A stretch of DNA of 54,436 bases from Pleurotus djamor (lineage: Eukaryota > Basidiomycota > Agaricomycetes > Agaricales > Pleurotaceae): NCBI GenBank assembly GCA_029747585.1, contig JAPEVF010000291.1:1-54436 (forward strand), in the 5' to 3' direction. Of the stretch, positions 1 through 11,974 are shown in pieces. Each line of letters begins with the position of its first letter. The stretch's first letter is position 1. Below the pieces are notes generated by a model. The model made no database searches, was not told where the DNA came from, and was given only the letters and a program-made list of their open reading frames with translations. The position numbers and the translations under genes are program-made.

Positions 1-766
1 GTGGGTCTGTCGCGAACGATCGGGGGAAGGGGGTGCGTCGACTGGAGAAGATGCTGCCCTTTCGCCTGGGTGGCGGGTCGTTCCTCATGTCGTCGTTGTG
101 GGTGTTATCGTGCGACTTGAAAAGAGGCATACTTATCTAGCAATGGTATGGCTCAGCAGGCAGCCGTAGAAGATTGAGCTATNTTTTTTACCTGCTGCCG
201 TAAAGAAGTTAGAACGCGAGTGGGTTGGAGTCTTGTAGAATGGGACTTCATTGTTAGTAGGATTCGCTTGTTTTATAGATGTTGATGCTATTTTGGGTAC
301 GTCATGCGAGATGGGGGCTGTTGGGAACGATGACGGAGTAGCTGGTCATGTTGGCTACTGTCAAGTGGGGAATGTGGGGAATCATGCAAGTGGCGCTGCT
401 TGCACTGAACCTGCAGGCAATGGAGCCAAAGTGTTGAAGGAGTTTATGAGGATGTGTTCACGTAGGCCAGCACCGGAGGGGCGGGCGACGATCCTCAGAA
501 GCATAACGATCCTACTAGTAAGTTGAGGCTGGGCAAGTTCTAGAGGCTTGGGCTCGACGCCGGAGGGCCCGTGCGTGGGAAACCGATTAGAGTCAGTATA
601 TCGGAGTCTGAATATTGGGCTTGAGTCGCAATGCTCATCAAGTATAAAAGCCACTGCCCTTGCTTCCTTNCCCCCCACGGTCCCCACGTCCAGCGTCCAG
701 CCTACGTTGCTCGCTGCGCCCGACGACCAAGAGCCCTCAAGCCGACGGTGACGAGAATAGAGAACG
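1..766. other. Window start, no gene assigned; upstream region of TFIIA large subunit
   Basis: I see no conserved protein in this stretch on either strand. Short open frames exist but have no recognisable motif or splice structure. The part nearest the TFIIA start is C-rich and contains a tataaaa sequence near 642-648, about 120 bases before the start codon, which may act as its promoter. Two ambiguous bases, near 183 and 670, sit in front of T and C runs and probably mark uncertain homopolymer length. Confidence 0.4.
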
Positions 767-1914
767 ATGTCTAATAAAATAGTGGTGAGCTGCCTGCCTC
801 CTCACCGTTTCCAGCAGCGCAGCCTGGTGACCCTCCTTGAATTATTGAGCCTGCGATATACCGCGCCGTAATTGACGATGTCGTCCAAAATATTAAGAAC
901 GAGTTCGACGAGTTCGGTGTCTCAGAGGACGTCCTGGCTGAATTGCAGCACGTAAGTCGCATCAGCCAAAGCCAAGAGAACTCTGCCTACGAGCCAATTA
1001 TAACTTAGAAATGGGAAAGCAAAGTCATAGCGTCTCACGTCGCCGAGTTTGAGACTCCAGCACCGCCGCCAGCACAGGCCTATGCTCCCCCTGCTCACCC
1101 GATGCATGTCATGCAGCAGCCTCCTCATTACGGCCCTCCGCACAACCCNTACGCTGCNCTGGCTGGTCCAAACGGTCAGGCGCCGCCGCAAGTCAAGGCA
1201 GAACCGGTAGATAGCCGATACATACTGAGCGCCGCTCCCATGGGATATGCTATGCCTCCTCTTCCTGGACCCACGCTGAATGGTGCCAGGCCCGTAGGAA
1301 CACACCCAGGAAGCCATCAGAGTGTCTTGTCGTTCCCAAGCGGTCCTATCGCTCGTCCTCCGTCACAGCCCCAGCAAGCTCCTGCTCCAACGGCGACTGC
1401 TGCCCCTCGAGCTTATAATCCCCCTCTCGCTGCGCGGGCTGCTGCAGCACAACCACAGGCGCCGCCTCGCATACCTCAGACAGATGGTCCTTCCGAATCT
1501 TCTGACGACTCTCCTTCTCCACCTCAATCTTATGCCCCCCGATCTTCTCATCCGTCTCTCCCACAACCATCTGCTTCTCAAAGCTCCGTTGCTGATTCTG
1601 AAGCTATCAATAGCGATCTTGACGATTCAGATACGGAACCAGAAGATGATGGGGACGAGGGGACGGCAGGTGACACGGACATCGTGTTTTGTACGTACGA
1701 TAAAGTGCGTTCCTCCAACTTTCCCTCCATCCAGGGCCGTACTGATTGACCTTAAGGTGGCCCGAGTAAAGAACAAGTGGAAGTGTATCCTCAAAGATGG
1801 GATGATTCACATCAACGGGAAAGACTATTTGTTTGCCAGATGCACGGGGTGCGTCCCTTTCCATATCTTTATACATTATGCTCACCGTAGCTTCTTAGGG
1901 AGTTTGAGTGGTAA
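767..1914 (+). CDS. TOA1: Transcription initiation factor IIA large subunit (alpha/beta, TOA1)
   Basis: Large subunit of TFIIA, a nuclear factor that stabilises TBP on the TATA box. Five exons restore one 307-residue protein: 767-784, 850-951, 1009-1704, 1757-1848 and 1899-1914. The N-terminal helical domain (about residues 1-60) reads PAIYRAVIDDVVQNIKNEF and continues into KWESKVIASH, as expected for the family. The middle is a long Pro/Gln/Ala-rich linker, then an acidic Asp/Glu stretch (DSDTEPEDDGDE). The C-terminal beta-barrel domain has the typical signature VKNKWKCILKDGMIHINGKD and ends GEFEW. The acidic stretch followed by DTDIVFCTYDK is diagnostic. Exon 4 must be spliced to a 16-base last exon to give the conserved end. 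Two ambiguous bases near 1149 and 1158 fall in third codon positions and do not change residues. The gene converges on BET2. Confidence 0.95.
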
Positions 1915-2087
1915 TCAGATGTTCCATCCTGGAAAATATCATCGCCTTCTACCCATATATCTGCTTGTCATCCGGTTCTCATCTCATAACGTTATGTACC
2001 ATGCTTTCTTTGCTGCATCTTTTGGTTTGTCACGGCCCCAATTATCATTCTTCTTTGTACTATACTACTCTGCATTCCCTTTAAAAT

Positions 2088-3480
2088 TTATTCCGCGCTC
2101 TGAGCAGAACTGCTCGGTGTCGTTGATTTACGTGGCAGAGCTTGCCAATTCTTTCGCAGACCGAGCTTCTCTATGAGTGATGCGGGCATGCAATAAACGG
2201 GGTCAAGGTCTTCCAGCCCAGGATAGCCCAGAAGTGATAGACCTATGGCCACCATGAGCAGATAGGGTGGTAACGGAGGCAACAAGCTTACCAGTAACTC
2301 CAAAGCATGTATGGAAGACATCCACCATATCACCGGGACGATCAGCTATACCACCACCTTCGGTATCCTGTTCACAGGATTAAGTATAAGATTCTCAGAT
2401 AGAAGGGGTGATGAGTGACTCACCTGGGCAGACAATATGAAGGAAGTTAGTTTGTCCGCATCGATCCACGGGATTTTGCGAAGGATTGATAGAGATGATA
2501 GAGCCCAGTGACTGTAGCAAACCTTGGATGCAATCGTGAGTGAGCTTTGGTATGCATACGGACGAAAAGAAGTTACCGTACATCAGGAAGTTTCTCAGGT
2601 CGTCCGTTCAACCCGCCGTTCGACAGTTGCCGCTCCGCAAGCCACCACGCCAATGTAGGCTCGTCAACAACGTCGAGACGATCCATGATGGCCAGGGCGG
2701 CGACGCATACCCAAACTACGACGATACAGATCAGTTCATTCGCTTTGGATAGATCGAAGTCAAGCGAAAGGTTTACCTTGGCCAGCATGGCTCTCAGCAC
2801 CGATACAACTCCCAAACCCACCGTCGAAATTCCGGCATTGGACGATGTAGTTGACTGTCTTGTCAATGTCTAGGTCGGAGAGGTGCCCGATGAGGGAAAG
2901 CGCGTTGACCGCACAGTATAGGAAGCGTGTATCAATTTCGCCAAAGGAGTCCCCTGCAAAGACACCTGAGGGCTGTTGCAGTGAGAGTATGACTGCGCGT
3001 CCGTCAGTAGGGCGATCTGAGGACTATCAGATGAGCCCACGGACATTTTACCACTCTGGGTACGTCCAGCCTGTCCAATGCGTTCTGCATGACCAGAATT
3101 TGGATCGCACTCAAGGTAGAGAGCATGTGTGCATCGTGATCTGGATGAGCACCAAATCCACCTGTAATTACGCAGTTAATGAGCGAGATTTGATTAGAAA
3201 CGACGTGGAAAACGCACACCTGCTTCATCGTCCCAGCAGCTCATCACAAATTCAATCATTTCATCTCTATCCAACGCGTCTTGATGACCCATGAGACACA
3301 ACGCTGTCAGGCCCCAGTATATGGCATTGAGCCGTAAATGGGATGTCAAATGATAGGTCAAATCATCTTTATTCTAGTGGTTTGTGAGTTTTTGATTGTT
3401 GTATATAGTTGACAGTGCACCTTTCCTAGGTTCTGGATGTACTGGACGTGGAGAGGTACGAGGAGGTTGGGTGTCGACAT
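2088..3480 (-). CDS. BET2: Rab geranylgeranyltransferase (type II) beta subunit, BET2
   Basis: Catalytic beta subunit of GGTase-II, which adds geranylgeranyl groups to C-terminal cysteines of Rab GTPases in the cytosol together with the alpha subunit and REP. Eight exons (3480-3421, 3373-3220, 3161-3045, 2992-2777, 2715-2582, 2522-2424, 2367-2292, 2242-2088) total 1011 bases and give 336 residues, the usual family size. The prenyltransferase repeats are visible: [53 protein letters not shown], and [20 protein letters not shown]. Zinc ligands are present: Asp and Cys in the LPD/VCYSHW segment and His in DVFHT. The end, [20 protein letters not shown], is typical. The start codon 3480 opens [16 protein letters not shown]. 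It lies 42 bases from a perfect palindrome carrying two CACGTG sites. Confidence 0.95.
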
Positions 3481-3521
3481 GAAGAGGGCGGGATGCACAG
3501 CCACCCCGCCTCCGAGCATTT

Positions 3522-3556
3522 CACGTGGTTATCATCGGCTACTTGATAACCACGTG
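3522..3556. promoter_or_regulatory. Perfect 13-base inverted repeat with two CACGTG boxes upstream of BET2
   Basis: CACGTGGTTATCA at 3522-3534 is repeated exactly in reverse complement at 3544-3556 after a nine-base spacer. Each arm holds an E-box (CACGTG), the site of bHLH factors of the Cbf1/Pho4/USF type, and a GATAA core. It begins 42 bases upstream of the BET2 start codon. It could be a paired operator or a hairpin in the leader; the sequence alone does not say which. Confidence 0.6.
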
Positions 3557-4805
3557 CAATTGGTGGCTGCTCCGGTTCCGAATCCGAGCCCGTCGCCCTC
3601 TTGTCTCCTGCCCTGTTGATTTTGTTCAGTCGCACGTTCGGTCACTGAGAATCTAGGCCTGTAGGCTTTACCCACACTCAGCGCGTTCTTTCGTCCCCCG
3701 AAAATCATTTTGGGTGCGTCATATCTTGCTCAGATCCATCTTTGAAAAAAATTATTCTTGTTCTTGTTGTCGTCGTGTTTTATCACCAGTTCCTGGTTGT
3801 TGTTATGGACGCCCTGAAGTCAACAATATTTGAATATCTTTACTGATTCACCAATGTTTCTGCTTTTTGAAATTCTAGTGCGTGCAACTTGCGTTTTGCG
3901 TGAGTCTGCATCATCATGAGTGATGCTCACTCGTCGTCGATCGTCGGAGATGTTGTTTCCTCCGGCTTGCACATCTCATCACGCCAGTCGAGTGGATATG
4001 GCAGAGAAACTGCTCAGGTGCAGCCCGGCGTATTGACAAATTTTGGTCTGTCCGAGACAGAAGTCATCGACTTTCCTGAAATGCGCCCTTAAGAAATGCA
4101 TGTGGACCTGAAAGCAGTCCTCGCACGAGTTCGAGGACAACAAAACGGTGAGCTCAATCATAATGCGCATTCTTGTTCCTGAGCCAGTTACTATTTTCCA
4201 GAAAGGACACCGAGACGCTTCGTCCGGTGATGATGTAGACGGTCTCGCGCTGGATCGCTCTTAGGACATCGTTACGAACCATGTTGCTATCTGCGACTAG
4301 GATCTCAATGGATGCGCCTCGACTTTGCTGACTTGCGAGGCTCGGATTTTACGGCGCCCTCAGTCGCGAGATGATCTCGGTGTTCGGGAAGTTTGCATAG
4401 TAATAGGGGAATTGATTTCAACGTCTTCTATCGCAATCCTTTAACAAAGCCCGAAGCGTGCCCAATCCTCACAATCTAGGCGTTCATACGAAGCCTCCTG
4501 GACTCAGGCTGCCGATATTCGGTGTGGAATATCCTTTGTTAGCGACCTCTTGTCTGTCCGACAAAGTGCGCGCTAGAGTTACAAGGCGAACCGATCGACC
4601 TTGATCGACTCGATCACTGGTGACCGACTAACTGATCGACCTCGACACGTTTTCTTGTTCGACTCAACGGTCAAGCTTTGCGCTGCTCGCAACAATGTTT
4701 ACCCTTGTTTCCAGGGTGTACACTTCACGCTTTTCACTATAAAAACATAGGTCAGTATTTTACCCCAGTCCGTCTCATCAGTTCGCCGGTCTCACCTAAA
4801 TCGCA
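3557..4805. other. Intergenic region between BET2 and GrxA, with GrxA TATA box
   Basis: No convincing gene. A 58-codon frame starting at 3916 has no recognisable similarity. Around 4570-4650 there is a cluster of repeated GATCGACY and TCGACT words. A ctataaaa TATA box lies at 4738-4745, about 60 bases before the GrxA start codon. Confidence 0.4.
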
Positions 4806-5709
4806 ATGCAGTACACGAATTCACTCCTCGTCCTCCCCCTCTACTCCAACACCAAAGGTTCATCACCTTCGCGCACCATCCGTCTGGTGTCTCTGCTAGC
4901 TTGGGTCGGCCTCAGCTTCATCGCTAGCTTAGCCGTTTGCGTTTTCCTACTCTCATCTGCTCCTTCCCACCACCACCGGGCTCATCGCACAGCTTGGAAG
5001 CCTCCAATCTCTTTACCACATCCTAAGAGCTTGAAGACCACCCCACCTCCCTTCTCCTTCACACCGGGCGAGGAACTGTCCGCCATAACCTCATACCTCA
5101 CCACTCTCTCACCTCACGCACTTCCCTCCGTCGAGCCATCCTCTCCAATCGACCCGGAGCTCGTTCTGGGCTTCGATGTCAGGCGAAACCCTGAGGAATT
5201 GGATCAGTTAGTAGAAGACGTCTGGTCGAAGCACCCTGTCGTGCTTTATTCTAAGGTTTGTCTCAACCCGTTCGTCGGTCATGGGAATTTGACATATAAC
5301 TAACGGTGCCTTTCAACAGCATTACTCTGCATTGTCTCGCTCTGTCAAGGCGAAGCTCAATTCTCTTCAGATGAGCCCAGCCCCCACCTTCATCGACGTC
5401 GACCTCCGCGATGACAAGTCCACCCTCCTCCCTCTCCTTCAACGGCTCACCGGTATTGAGGAGCTCCCAATACTCATCATCGGTGGTCAAGTCCTTAAGA
5501 CTGATCTTCCCGAGTTCCTCACCGAGGAGCTGGATCAACTGACCGAGTCCGGCGAGCTCGAAAAGTTGCTGACGGATGCTGGTGCACGTGTGGGCGGGGC
5601 CCGCAAGACGCCTTTGAGGCAGCGAGTCCAAGCCGACTTGAGGAAGCCAAAACATAAGAAGCAGCTCACGCGCAGCGAGCGATTCTTCCGTGGCCTGATC
5701 TCCGTGTAA
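4806..5709 (+). CDS. Membrane-anchored glutaredoxin-like protein without catalytic cysteine (GrxA)
   Basis: Two exons (4806-5255 and 5320-5709, 64-base intron) give 279 residues. A short N-terminal tail is followed by one membrane segment (about 27-50, WVGLSFIASLAVCVFLL), a Pro/Ser/His-rich stem, and a glutaredoxin-fold domain (about 133-240), so a type II membrane protein like yeast Grx6/Grx7 is likely. Fold landmarks are HPVVLYSK before the active site, FIDVDLRDD, TGIEELP (the cis-proline position) and LIIGGQ. The active site that in the family reads CPYC or CSYS is here SALS (residues 153-156). The only cysteine is in the membrane segment. A basic tail ending RFFRGLISV is shared with GrxB and GrxC. 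A redox or iron-sulfur role is therefore doubtful; glutathione binding or a structural role is inference. The intron falls exactly before the active-site motif. Confidence 0.85.
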
Positions 5710-6919
5710 TCGACCATCGCCGCCCCGTCTCATCGACGTCACACATCACATTTGCCCCTCACGTTCGTCGCTGTCGCTCTGAACGTCATTGCCGTCGCGA
5801 ACTTGCCCGACGAGACTTCCAGCTAGAGTTGGACCTGGAATCCGAACGTCCACGCCGTTTTCTTGGGTTTTATGGTTGATTAATCTGTGGAAACAGTTGT
5901 ACTTAATTCCTTTTCTCTAGTATTTCGGTAGACCCTCCAGGACGAGAGGGTGGGATTTGCTTTGCTTAGTTTGCTTAGTTTGATACCTCAAATGGTACCT
6001 AGCGCCATAAATACATATACCTGCCAAGTCAGATTGTCGTAGCGACTTGTACGAATTGAACTTGAACTTGTGGTTTGGTCCACCAGTCCTTCCTCCCCTG
6101 AGTCGCTTATTAAACCTGCCCTGAACCCTGCGAAGCCCCATAAATACAGTACGACTTCGTGACCTCATTCTTCGCCTTTCCCCATCACTGTGCATCGCAG
6201 TAAGTACCACATCCCCCGTTTTGGAGTGCTCGTTGCTCATCGGCGTCGNTTTTTCTAGCTTTAGTGGGGTCCGTGCCACCCCCCCGCGGCCACCATGAGA
6301 ACTCATGTGGTATGTCACCATCCCCACTTGCACTATCTTCGTCCGCCAGGATGTTCACGATCATGCGCCCACCCTTCCAGGTTGCACCACCATCTGAGGA
6401 GATCCTCAGTGGTGGGAGTCGAGCAGACCCTTTTCAAGGGTTCAGACGACGAACAGCTCTGGGCGTATTATCGCCCTTTGCTGTGAGATGGGTCGTGATC
6501 AGTTGATCACCCCCTGCCCGAAAAATTAATTACCCAGACCAACTTGTTCTTAGACTCGTACATATCAATATCAGTGACTGAGTTTGTGGATGAGTCTATC
6601 TTTGGGCGTGGTGTTCAATGTGTATGTTTGAGTTTGTGTGTGATGTACACGATAATCGGTGAGTATGATCTAAGTAGCTCAAGATTGCGTATGACATTTG
6701 GTTCTTTGGAGGGAGAAGTCGTGGATTGTCATATACGCCTAATTGCACATGTAACAGAAACAGGGAATCATCATAAGACGGTAGAAGAGAAGATAGAAAG
6801 ATGATTGGATGGTGATAAGTACGATATGACAAGTAAGCATGAACATGGCTCCCGGATTCTTCATATTATGTTGACGACGACGACCAACTCCGGCCAACAG
6901 ATGAGGCAATGGGCAGAGT
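5710..6919. other. Intergenic region between GrxA and RPS0
   Basis: No recognised protein. Between 6140 and 6490 there is a gene-like arrangement: a TATA-like cataaata at 6140, possible 5' intron 6201-6258 (gtaagt to tttctag), ATG in good context at 6295, a second possible intron (gtatgt from 6310 to ttccag near 6382) and a stop before 6510. The resulting small product, under 50 residues, matches nothing I recognise. A similar leader sequence recurs near 32195-32280, also downstream of a glutaredoxin-like sequence. The ambiguous base near 6249 precedes a T run. Confidence 0.3.
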
Positions 6920-7524
6920 TTAGTCCCAGCCAGCACCAGTGGCGGAAGCCTCCCAGTTGCCAGCAGCAGCGGGCTCGGCGGACCAGTCGGAGGGACCAGG
7001 AGCAGGCTCCGCTGACCAGTCGAGAGCACCTAGAGGAGATGTATATTAGATCGGTGAAAAATCAGAGAAAATAGATGGTCAACTTACCACCATCCTGGGC
7101 AACCAAGCCAGGGTTGATTCCACCAGCTTGTGGGGCAGAGCCGACGTCCCATTCTCCCAAAGCAGCTTGGTCGGCATCTCCAGCCTGGAGGGCGCCCTTG
7201 GCAGCAGCCTCCTCCTGTTGCTGCTTCTCGACTTCTTCCGGATCTCTGTAGAAGAACATGTCAACCATGACATTCCAGCCGTCGCTTGTGCGGGGGATGG
7301 TTCCACGGAGACGGAGGACTTCACGGGCAAGGAGCCACCAGACCAAACCGATGGAGTGCTTGGTCTTGTTGTTGGTGGGGATGGCAACATCGACGAATTG
7401 CAAGGGGGCATCGGTATCGCAGAAAGCGATAACGGGGATGTTGACGTAGGAAGCTTCACGGATGGCTTGGTGGTCTACGCGAGGGTCGGTGACGATGATG
7501 AGACGGGGTTCCTTGAACGAGCGA

Positions 7525-7556
<32 letters not shown>

Positions 7557-7921
7557 ACGACCTGCGATGGCTTGGGCACCGGTGTTGGCGGCGTATTTGA
7601 GGACGGCACGGTGTCCGTAGGGGCGAGCAGAGATCACACAGACATCGTTGGGGTTCTCAATGGTGGCGATAATACGAGCAGCGAAAACGAGCTTTTCCCA
7701 AGTCTTTCCAATGTTGAGGAGGTGGATACCTGGCGCACATCCATCGTCAAATCTTAGTCCAGTAGCTCGTATGAAAAACACTGACCGTCAGCTCTTCGCT
7801 TCCAGATGTAGCCCTCCATCTGCTTATCGCAGTTTTTGGTTCCAATATGGCATTGGGCTGCGAGGAGGAGCTGGATGTCCTCCTCGGTCGCGCTGAGGAC
7901 GGAAGGGAGTTTTGAAGACAT
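6920..7921 (-). CDS. RPS0: 40S ribosomal protein S0 (uS2, laminin receptor family)
   Basis: Component of the small ribosomal subunit needed for late 18S rRNA processing (uS2 family). Three exons, 7921-7786, 7729-7088 and 7029-6920, give about 295 residues. The start ATG at 7921 opens [20 protein letters not shown], followed by [20 protein letters not shown]. Family signatures are [53 protein letters not shown] and [20 protein letters not shown], with [12 protein letters not shown] after them. The C-terminal tail has two copies of DWSAEPA and ends GAGWD, typical of the eukaryotic acidic tail. Introns are 56 and 58 bases. Nothing is missing. Confidence 0.97.
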
Positions 7922-8227
7922 GTTGCACCTAACAACGCAGAACTCGCAGTCAGATCATCTTTGCCTCATCCAAAGTACCCCCAGCCGCATCCATTCCATC
8001 CAAGCCTCCCAGACACTCCCCAGCCCTCCCAAATGAAGTACAGAGCGTATAACGACATACCGTCGAGGGTAGTTTTGTGCTTGACGCCGACGTGGGCGAC
8101 GATTCCTGGAGTTCTTGCGGGAGGGCGGTGTGTCGGTGTGCTCGAACGTCGGGTTGACAGCCACACAATTTCTATTGACCGTGTGAATTTCTATTTCTGA
8201 TCGTGGGATAGTATATTTTGTAGTCTA

Positions 8228-9455
8228 CTATGACGACTTCAAAGCACAAACCAGGTGTTCGATCTCTTCTGGTCCCGTTCTACAACATCCCCCAACGACG
8301 ACGCCTCCCCAAACGCCCGTGCCTTCGACGTTCTTCACGACCTGCCTCAATTCCTCAGCCCAGTGCGCCTTGTCTCGACCTTTCTTCCATCGTCGCAAGA
8401 TTGTATCGTACACGTCGCCACCGTTTGGGTACAAGACTAGCCATGGACGTTGTTCTGGACAAATTTCCTTGATTTTGGACGCGAAATGGCCAGCAATCTC
8501 TTCCATGAACTCTACCCCGCAACAGTTGATTCCTATACCTGATGGACGAGCTATATCGGTATCAAGCGTTCCAAGGGCAGCCTGGACGACGTCTTGCGGA
8601 TTGATTGCATGTTCTGGCAGTTTTCCAAAGGGAAAGACACCACATATCCACCAGGGCTTCATCGTCTCTTCTCCATACTCGCGCTCGATGCTCTGAACGG
8701 TCCGTCGGATTGCTATCATCTCTCTCACGACGGGAACGGTCTCGAACGCCAACAAGTCAATCATATCCCACACGGCTTGGTCGGAGATGTACACCTTCAA
8801 TCGGTCGACGTGGAACTTGGTCAAGGCTTGAATGGCATTTTCCTCTGTCTCGGTTTCGTCAAGCAAGAAATGGTTTCTTCCCTCGTGAGTTTTGCCTTCT
8901 CCAGGAAACACTTGGGGTCCATACGGAGGAGGGTAGAATCCGTCGAATTCTTGTGTTGGGACAGGTGTAGCGCCGAACGGGCCTATGGACAGCGCGACGT
9001 GGATGGGATGAGATGGGTTGCGTTCTTGGATAAAACGACGACGTGCTTCATCTGCTAGTTGGACTCCTTTCTTCCACACTTCCGCCGCTTGCTCCCTTGA
9101 ATACCCCGCACGCTCGAACGTTTCGAACGCGCATTGATATCTACACACAAGTTTTCCATACACTGATCATTGAATACGAAACTACTTGCTCACGTAGCGG
9201 TGATAATCACAGTAGCTCCTGCCCTTAGAAATGCTAGATGCGCGTTTATGACTGCCTCCGGATCTTCCATGATGACGTTCGCAGACCATAGCGGCGTATT
9301 GGATATGGCTTTTGAGAAATACGTTTCCAATGTAGTTCCCTGTCCATCGAATGATGTCAGTGCATCGGACGGAATGATATAGAAATGGTACAACTCACCA
9401 TTCCACCATCCATGAGAACGATTGGTTCGTGGAACAAATTCTCGAAGCTTGCCAT
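8228..9455 (-). CDS. Homocysteine S-methyltransferase (SAM4/MHT1 type)
   Basis: Transfers a methyl group from S-methylmethionine or S-adenosylmethionine to homocysteine to form methionine; cytosolic. Three exons give about 370 residues. Exon 1 starts at 9455 (MASFENLFHEP, then VLMDGGM). Exon 2 continues GTTLETYFSK and AFLRAGATVIITATY, the usual TIM-barrel start. Exon 3 runs from YQCAFETFERAGYSREQAAE to the end. The zinc ligands are in place: GINCCGVEF gives the first cysteine, and VVGGCCRTGPEEI gives the pair near the C terminus. LLAFETVPVVREM is also typical. The length is close to yeast Sam4 with a somewhat longer loop around PPPYGPQVFPGEGKT. It is divergent from no close neighbour and sits in the same orientation as RPS0. 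Confidence 0.93.
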
Positions 9456-10167
9456 GGTTTTCAGTTTCTTACTTGATGCTTGATCGCCGTCGTCCTTTTT
9501 ATGTCTGTCTGTCGAGTCTACGGGAGCCTACGACTGACCTACGACTGGTAGTACCGAGGGGTCTGGATTGGGTCCAGATTGTCGGGTGACAGCCGTGACT
9601 CGAGGGACTTCCCCTGACGCCCTCCTATTACTCCTTCATCGTCCTTGTCATCGTCCTCAAGGCGATGGCAATCTAATGCTTCAACAGACTTGTTTTGTCG
9701 AAACCATTATATATGCTCTTGGGTATGTGCTTGTCATTCCTGTATTATGGTCAAATGCATTTAGTATCGTGGGCTAGCAACCTTAAAATCGACTTCAGGT
9801 CACGCTCAACGGGCTGATGTAACTGTTAGAAGGTTGATTTGGACTTATCAACTTTCTTTCTAACATGTTTCAGGTGATACGCGCGTACGCACCGAGCCCT
9901 TCCATCCTTTGAAGTGCAACTGCTTCAGTCTAGTGAAGATATTGAAATCGTATTGAGAAAATGCTGCGGGAATTTGAACGTTTGGCGAAACGGCTAATTC
10001 TAGCAACCCATAAACCATGATTTCCTGGTCTTCGATCCGTCACTGAAGTGTTGGAGGACAGCGTGGTTGAGGGTGCCTCCCGAATATTTCTCTGACGTCA
10101 CGGTTGCGTTGAAGATCTCAAGAGCGCCGAATCAAGCGCCCTTGACTCTTTCTCTTGACCGCCAATC
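9456..10167. other. Intergenic region before F-box gene A1
   Basis: No gene seen. The last 50 bases hold the word GAGCGCC followed by TCAAGCGCCC (10122-10141), also found upstream of the paralogous F-box gene A2 (27886-27904), so it is likely a shared promoter element. Confidence 0.4.
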
Positions 10168-11850
10168 ATGGTCGGTTTGGGTCCCGTTGATGTGAGTGGA
10201 AAAGTGTTCGTGTCGGGTTTATGCTTTGCTAATCTCAAAATACTCTAGGAAAAGACTACCATCGAGCAGCGAAGCATTGATGATCAAGTTTCGCAACTCG
10301 AAGCTCGTATTCGTTCTTTGAAAACCAAACGGAACACCTATGCGCGCGTTTCGCAATTGCCAGTTGAAATAATCTCCGAGATTTTCATCATGGCGAAGTG
10401 GTCGTCCATAAGCCTACGAAATAGGTATAAGGTCATTGGTGGCTCTGTTACCGACTTCTCTGGTGAAAAGAACTGGTTGAATGTCGCGGGCGTCTGCACA
10501 CACTGGAGGCAGCTTGCTTTGCAATGCCCTCGGTTGTGGTCTGCTATCAACTTGTCATCCGTGGATCGGGCACTCGGAATGCTAAAACGATCAAAATCAG
10601 CACCTTTGGAGATATTCTGCCCGAATGTCCCGGATACGGACGAAGTCGCTCAGCTTGTCATGTCTAACATCCACAGAATCCGAACCTTCGATATCGGCGT
10701 AGACGATGATGAACAACTCTTCAAATTCCTTCAACTAAACGAAGGGGCAAGTGCTCCAATGTTGCACACCATCACCCTAAGAAGTCCCATGTATTCATTG
10801 CCAGGGGACATCCTCGAGCGCGATATGCCTTCGCTTCAAGAACTCAACCTCATCCATGGAACTCTCAAGTCCCCGCTTCCTCCGTTTCCACATCTCAAAA
10901 AACTTCTCATCCGTCCTTCGGAGTTGGACGAGCTCTCCGTTGGTGTCCTCCTTCAGACCCTTCAGAACACTCCAAATCTAGAAGAGCTTCGGGCTCGCCA
11001 AGTAATATCTCATGACCATTCCATGGACCAGCCTGAGATGCCTTCCCTTGTCCACCTCCCTCGCTTGACTTGTCTCGATATTTCGGCGGTCACCGTCTCA
11101 TCCTCCAAGGTCTTCGAGTTTATCAAATACCCCAAGACCACAAGTGTCACGTTTGAATGTGAATATCTCCCCCCAAGCTCAGACTATTCGCATCTCATAA
11201 ATGCTCTTACCCACTTTATCTCTCTTCCCGGTCGTGTCATTCACGAGGTTACTGTGTCAACCCTCATAGATTTCCGCATTAACTTGGATGCAGCTCACCA
11301 ATCAAGTACGCATGGCTTCGAGTTGACACTAAACGGCGATGTTGAAGAATTCCTCTCCGAAGCTACCACCATACTTGCCGCTATTCCCTTATCGAAAGCA
11401 AACTCTCTTCACCTCGACCGTATAGCCCTGGGCACAATCGAACCACCTCTTTTCTTCGCGAGGTGCAGCGAAGTCAAAGATCTGACGCTTACTGCTTGCC
11501 CCGTCCAAGTCTTTTGCGGCCTGAAGAAAGTTAAGGGCTCCAAACTTCCTTTACCCAAGCTGCGTAGGGTGCACGTGGAACAATCTACGTTCAATCGCCC
11601 CTCCGACAACCGAAATCTCGCGATGTGCGATGCGGTGAGGACCGTCTTGAAACAAAGGAAGCGTCTGAACGTGGGGATAAAGGAACTCACCCTTGCCGAG
11701 TGTGACATTGCGGCGAGTGTTGTTGAGGAGTTTAAGGAGTATACCCACGTTCATTTGGTCCCCTCAGAGACTGACGATGAGAATGAGGAGGACGATTACA
11801 GCGATGAGGAGGGTTGGTCTTCGGATATTCCAGGGTCTTACCTGTGGTAG
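10168..11850 (+). CDS. F-box protein A1 with LRR-like C-terminal region
   Basis: Probable substrate receptor of an SCF ubiquitin ligase. Two exons, 10168-10191 and 10249-11850 (57-base intron), give 541 residues. A short coiled segment (SIDDQVSQLEARIRSLKTKR) precedes the F-box (about residues 42-90), which reads SQLPVEIISEIFIMAKW, then WLNVAGVCTHWRQLALQCPRLW. The rest has irregular leucine-rich repeats (SLQELNLIHG, NTPNLEELRAR, LPRLTCLDIS) and an acidic tail (DDENEEDDYSDEEG). The architecture is the one common in Agaricomycete F-box expansions. It forms a convergent pair with B1; the same pair recurs at 27.9-31.6 kb, where A2 is its closest relative. No substrate can be inferred. Confidence 0.88.
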
Positions 11851-11974
11851 TTCCATCCATCCCCACTGGCTCATCTTTGATAGAGCAAACTCACTGATCA
11901 ATAGAGTAGGCTGAATACCATCGTGGAGAGCTTGCTTCAGACATGATATCCTCGGAGGTGCTAAGTTCCATACA

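Noticed and set aside
1322..2176. 284-codon forward frame overlapping the TFIIA gene
   Set aside because: It is the wrong frame of TFIIA exon 3 and runs through real introns; the codons give Leu/Arg-rich low-complexity sequence with no motif.
3916..4092. 58-codon frame MSDAHSSSIVG...
   Set aside because: No motif, no sign of conservation, and no exon that would extend it convincingly.
6295..6510. Small spliced gene after GrxA
   Set aside because: Splice sites and TATA-like box look good, but the product is under 50 residues, has no match I know and two frames are equally likely.
7128..7757. 209-codon forward frame
   Set aside because: Antisense shadow of ribosomal protein S0, whose protein is unambiguous on the other strand.
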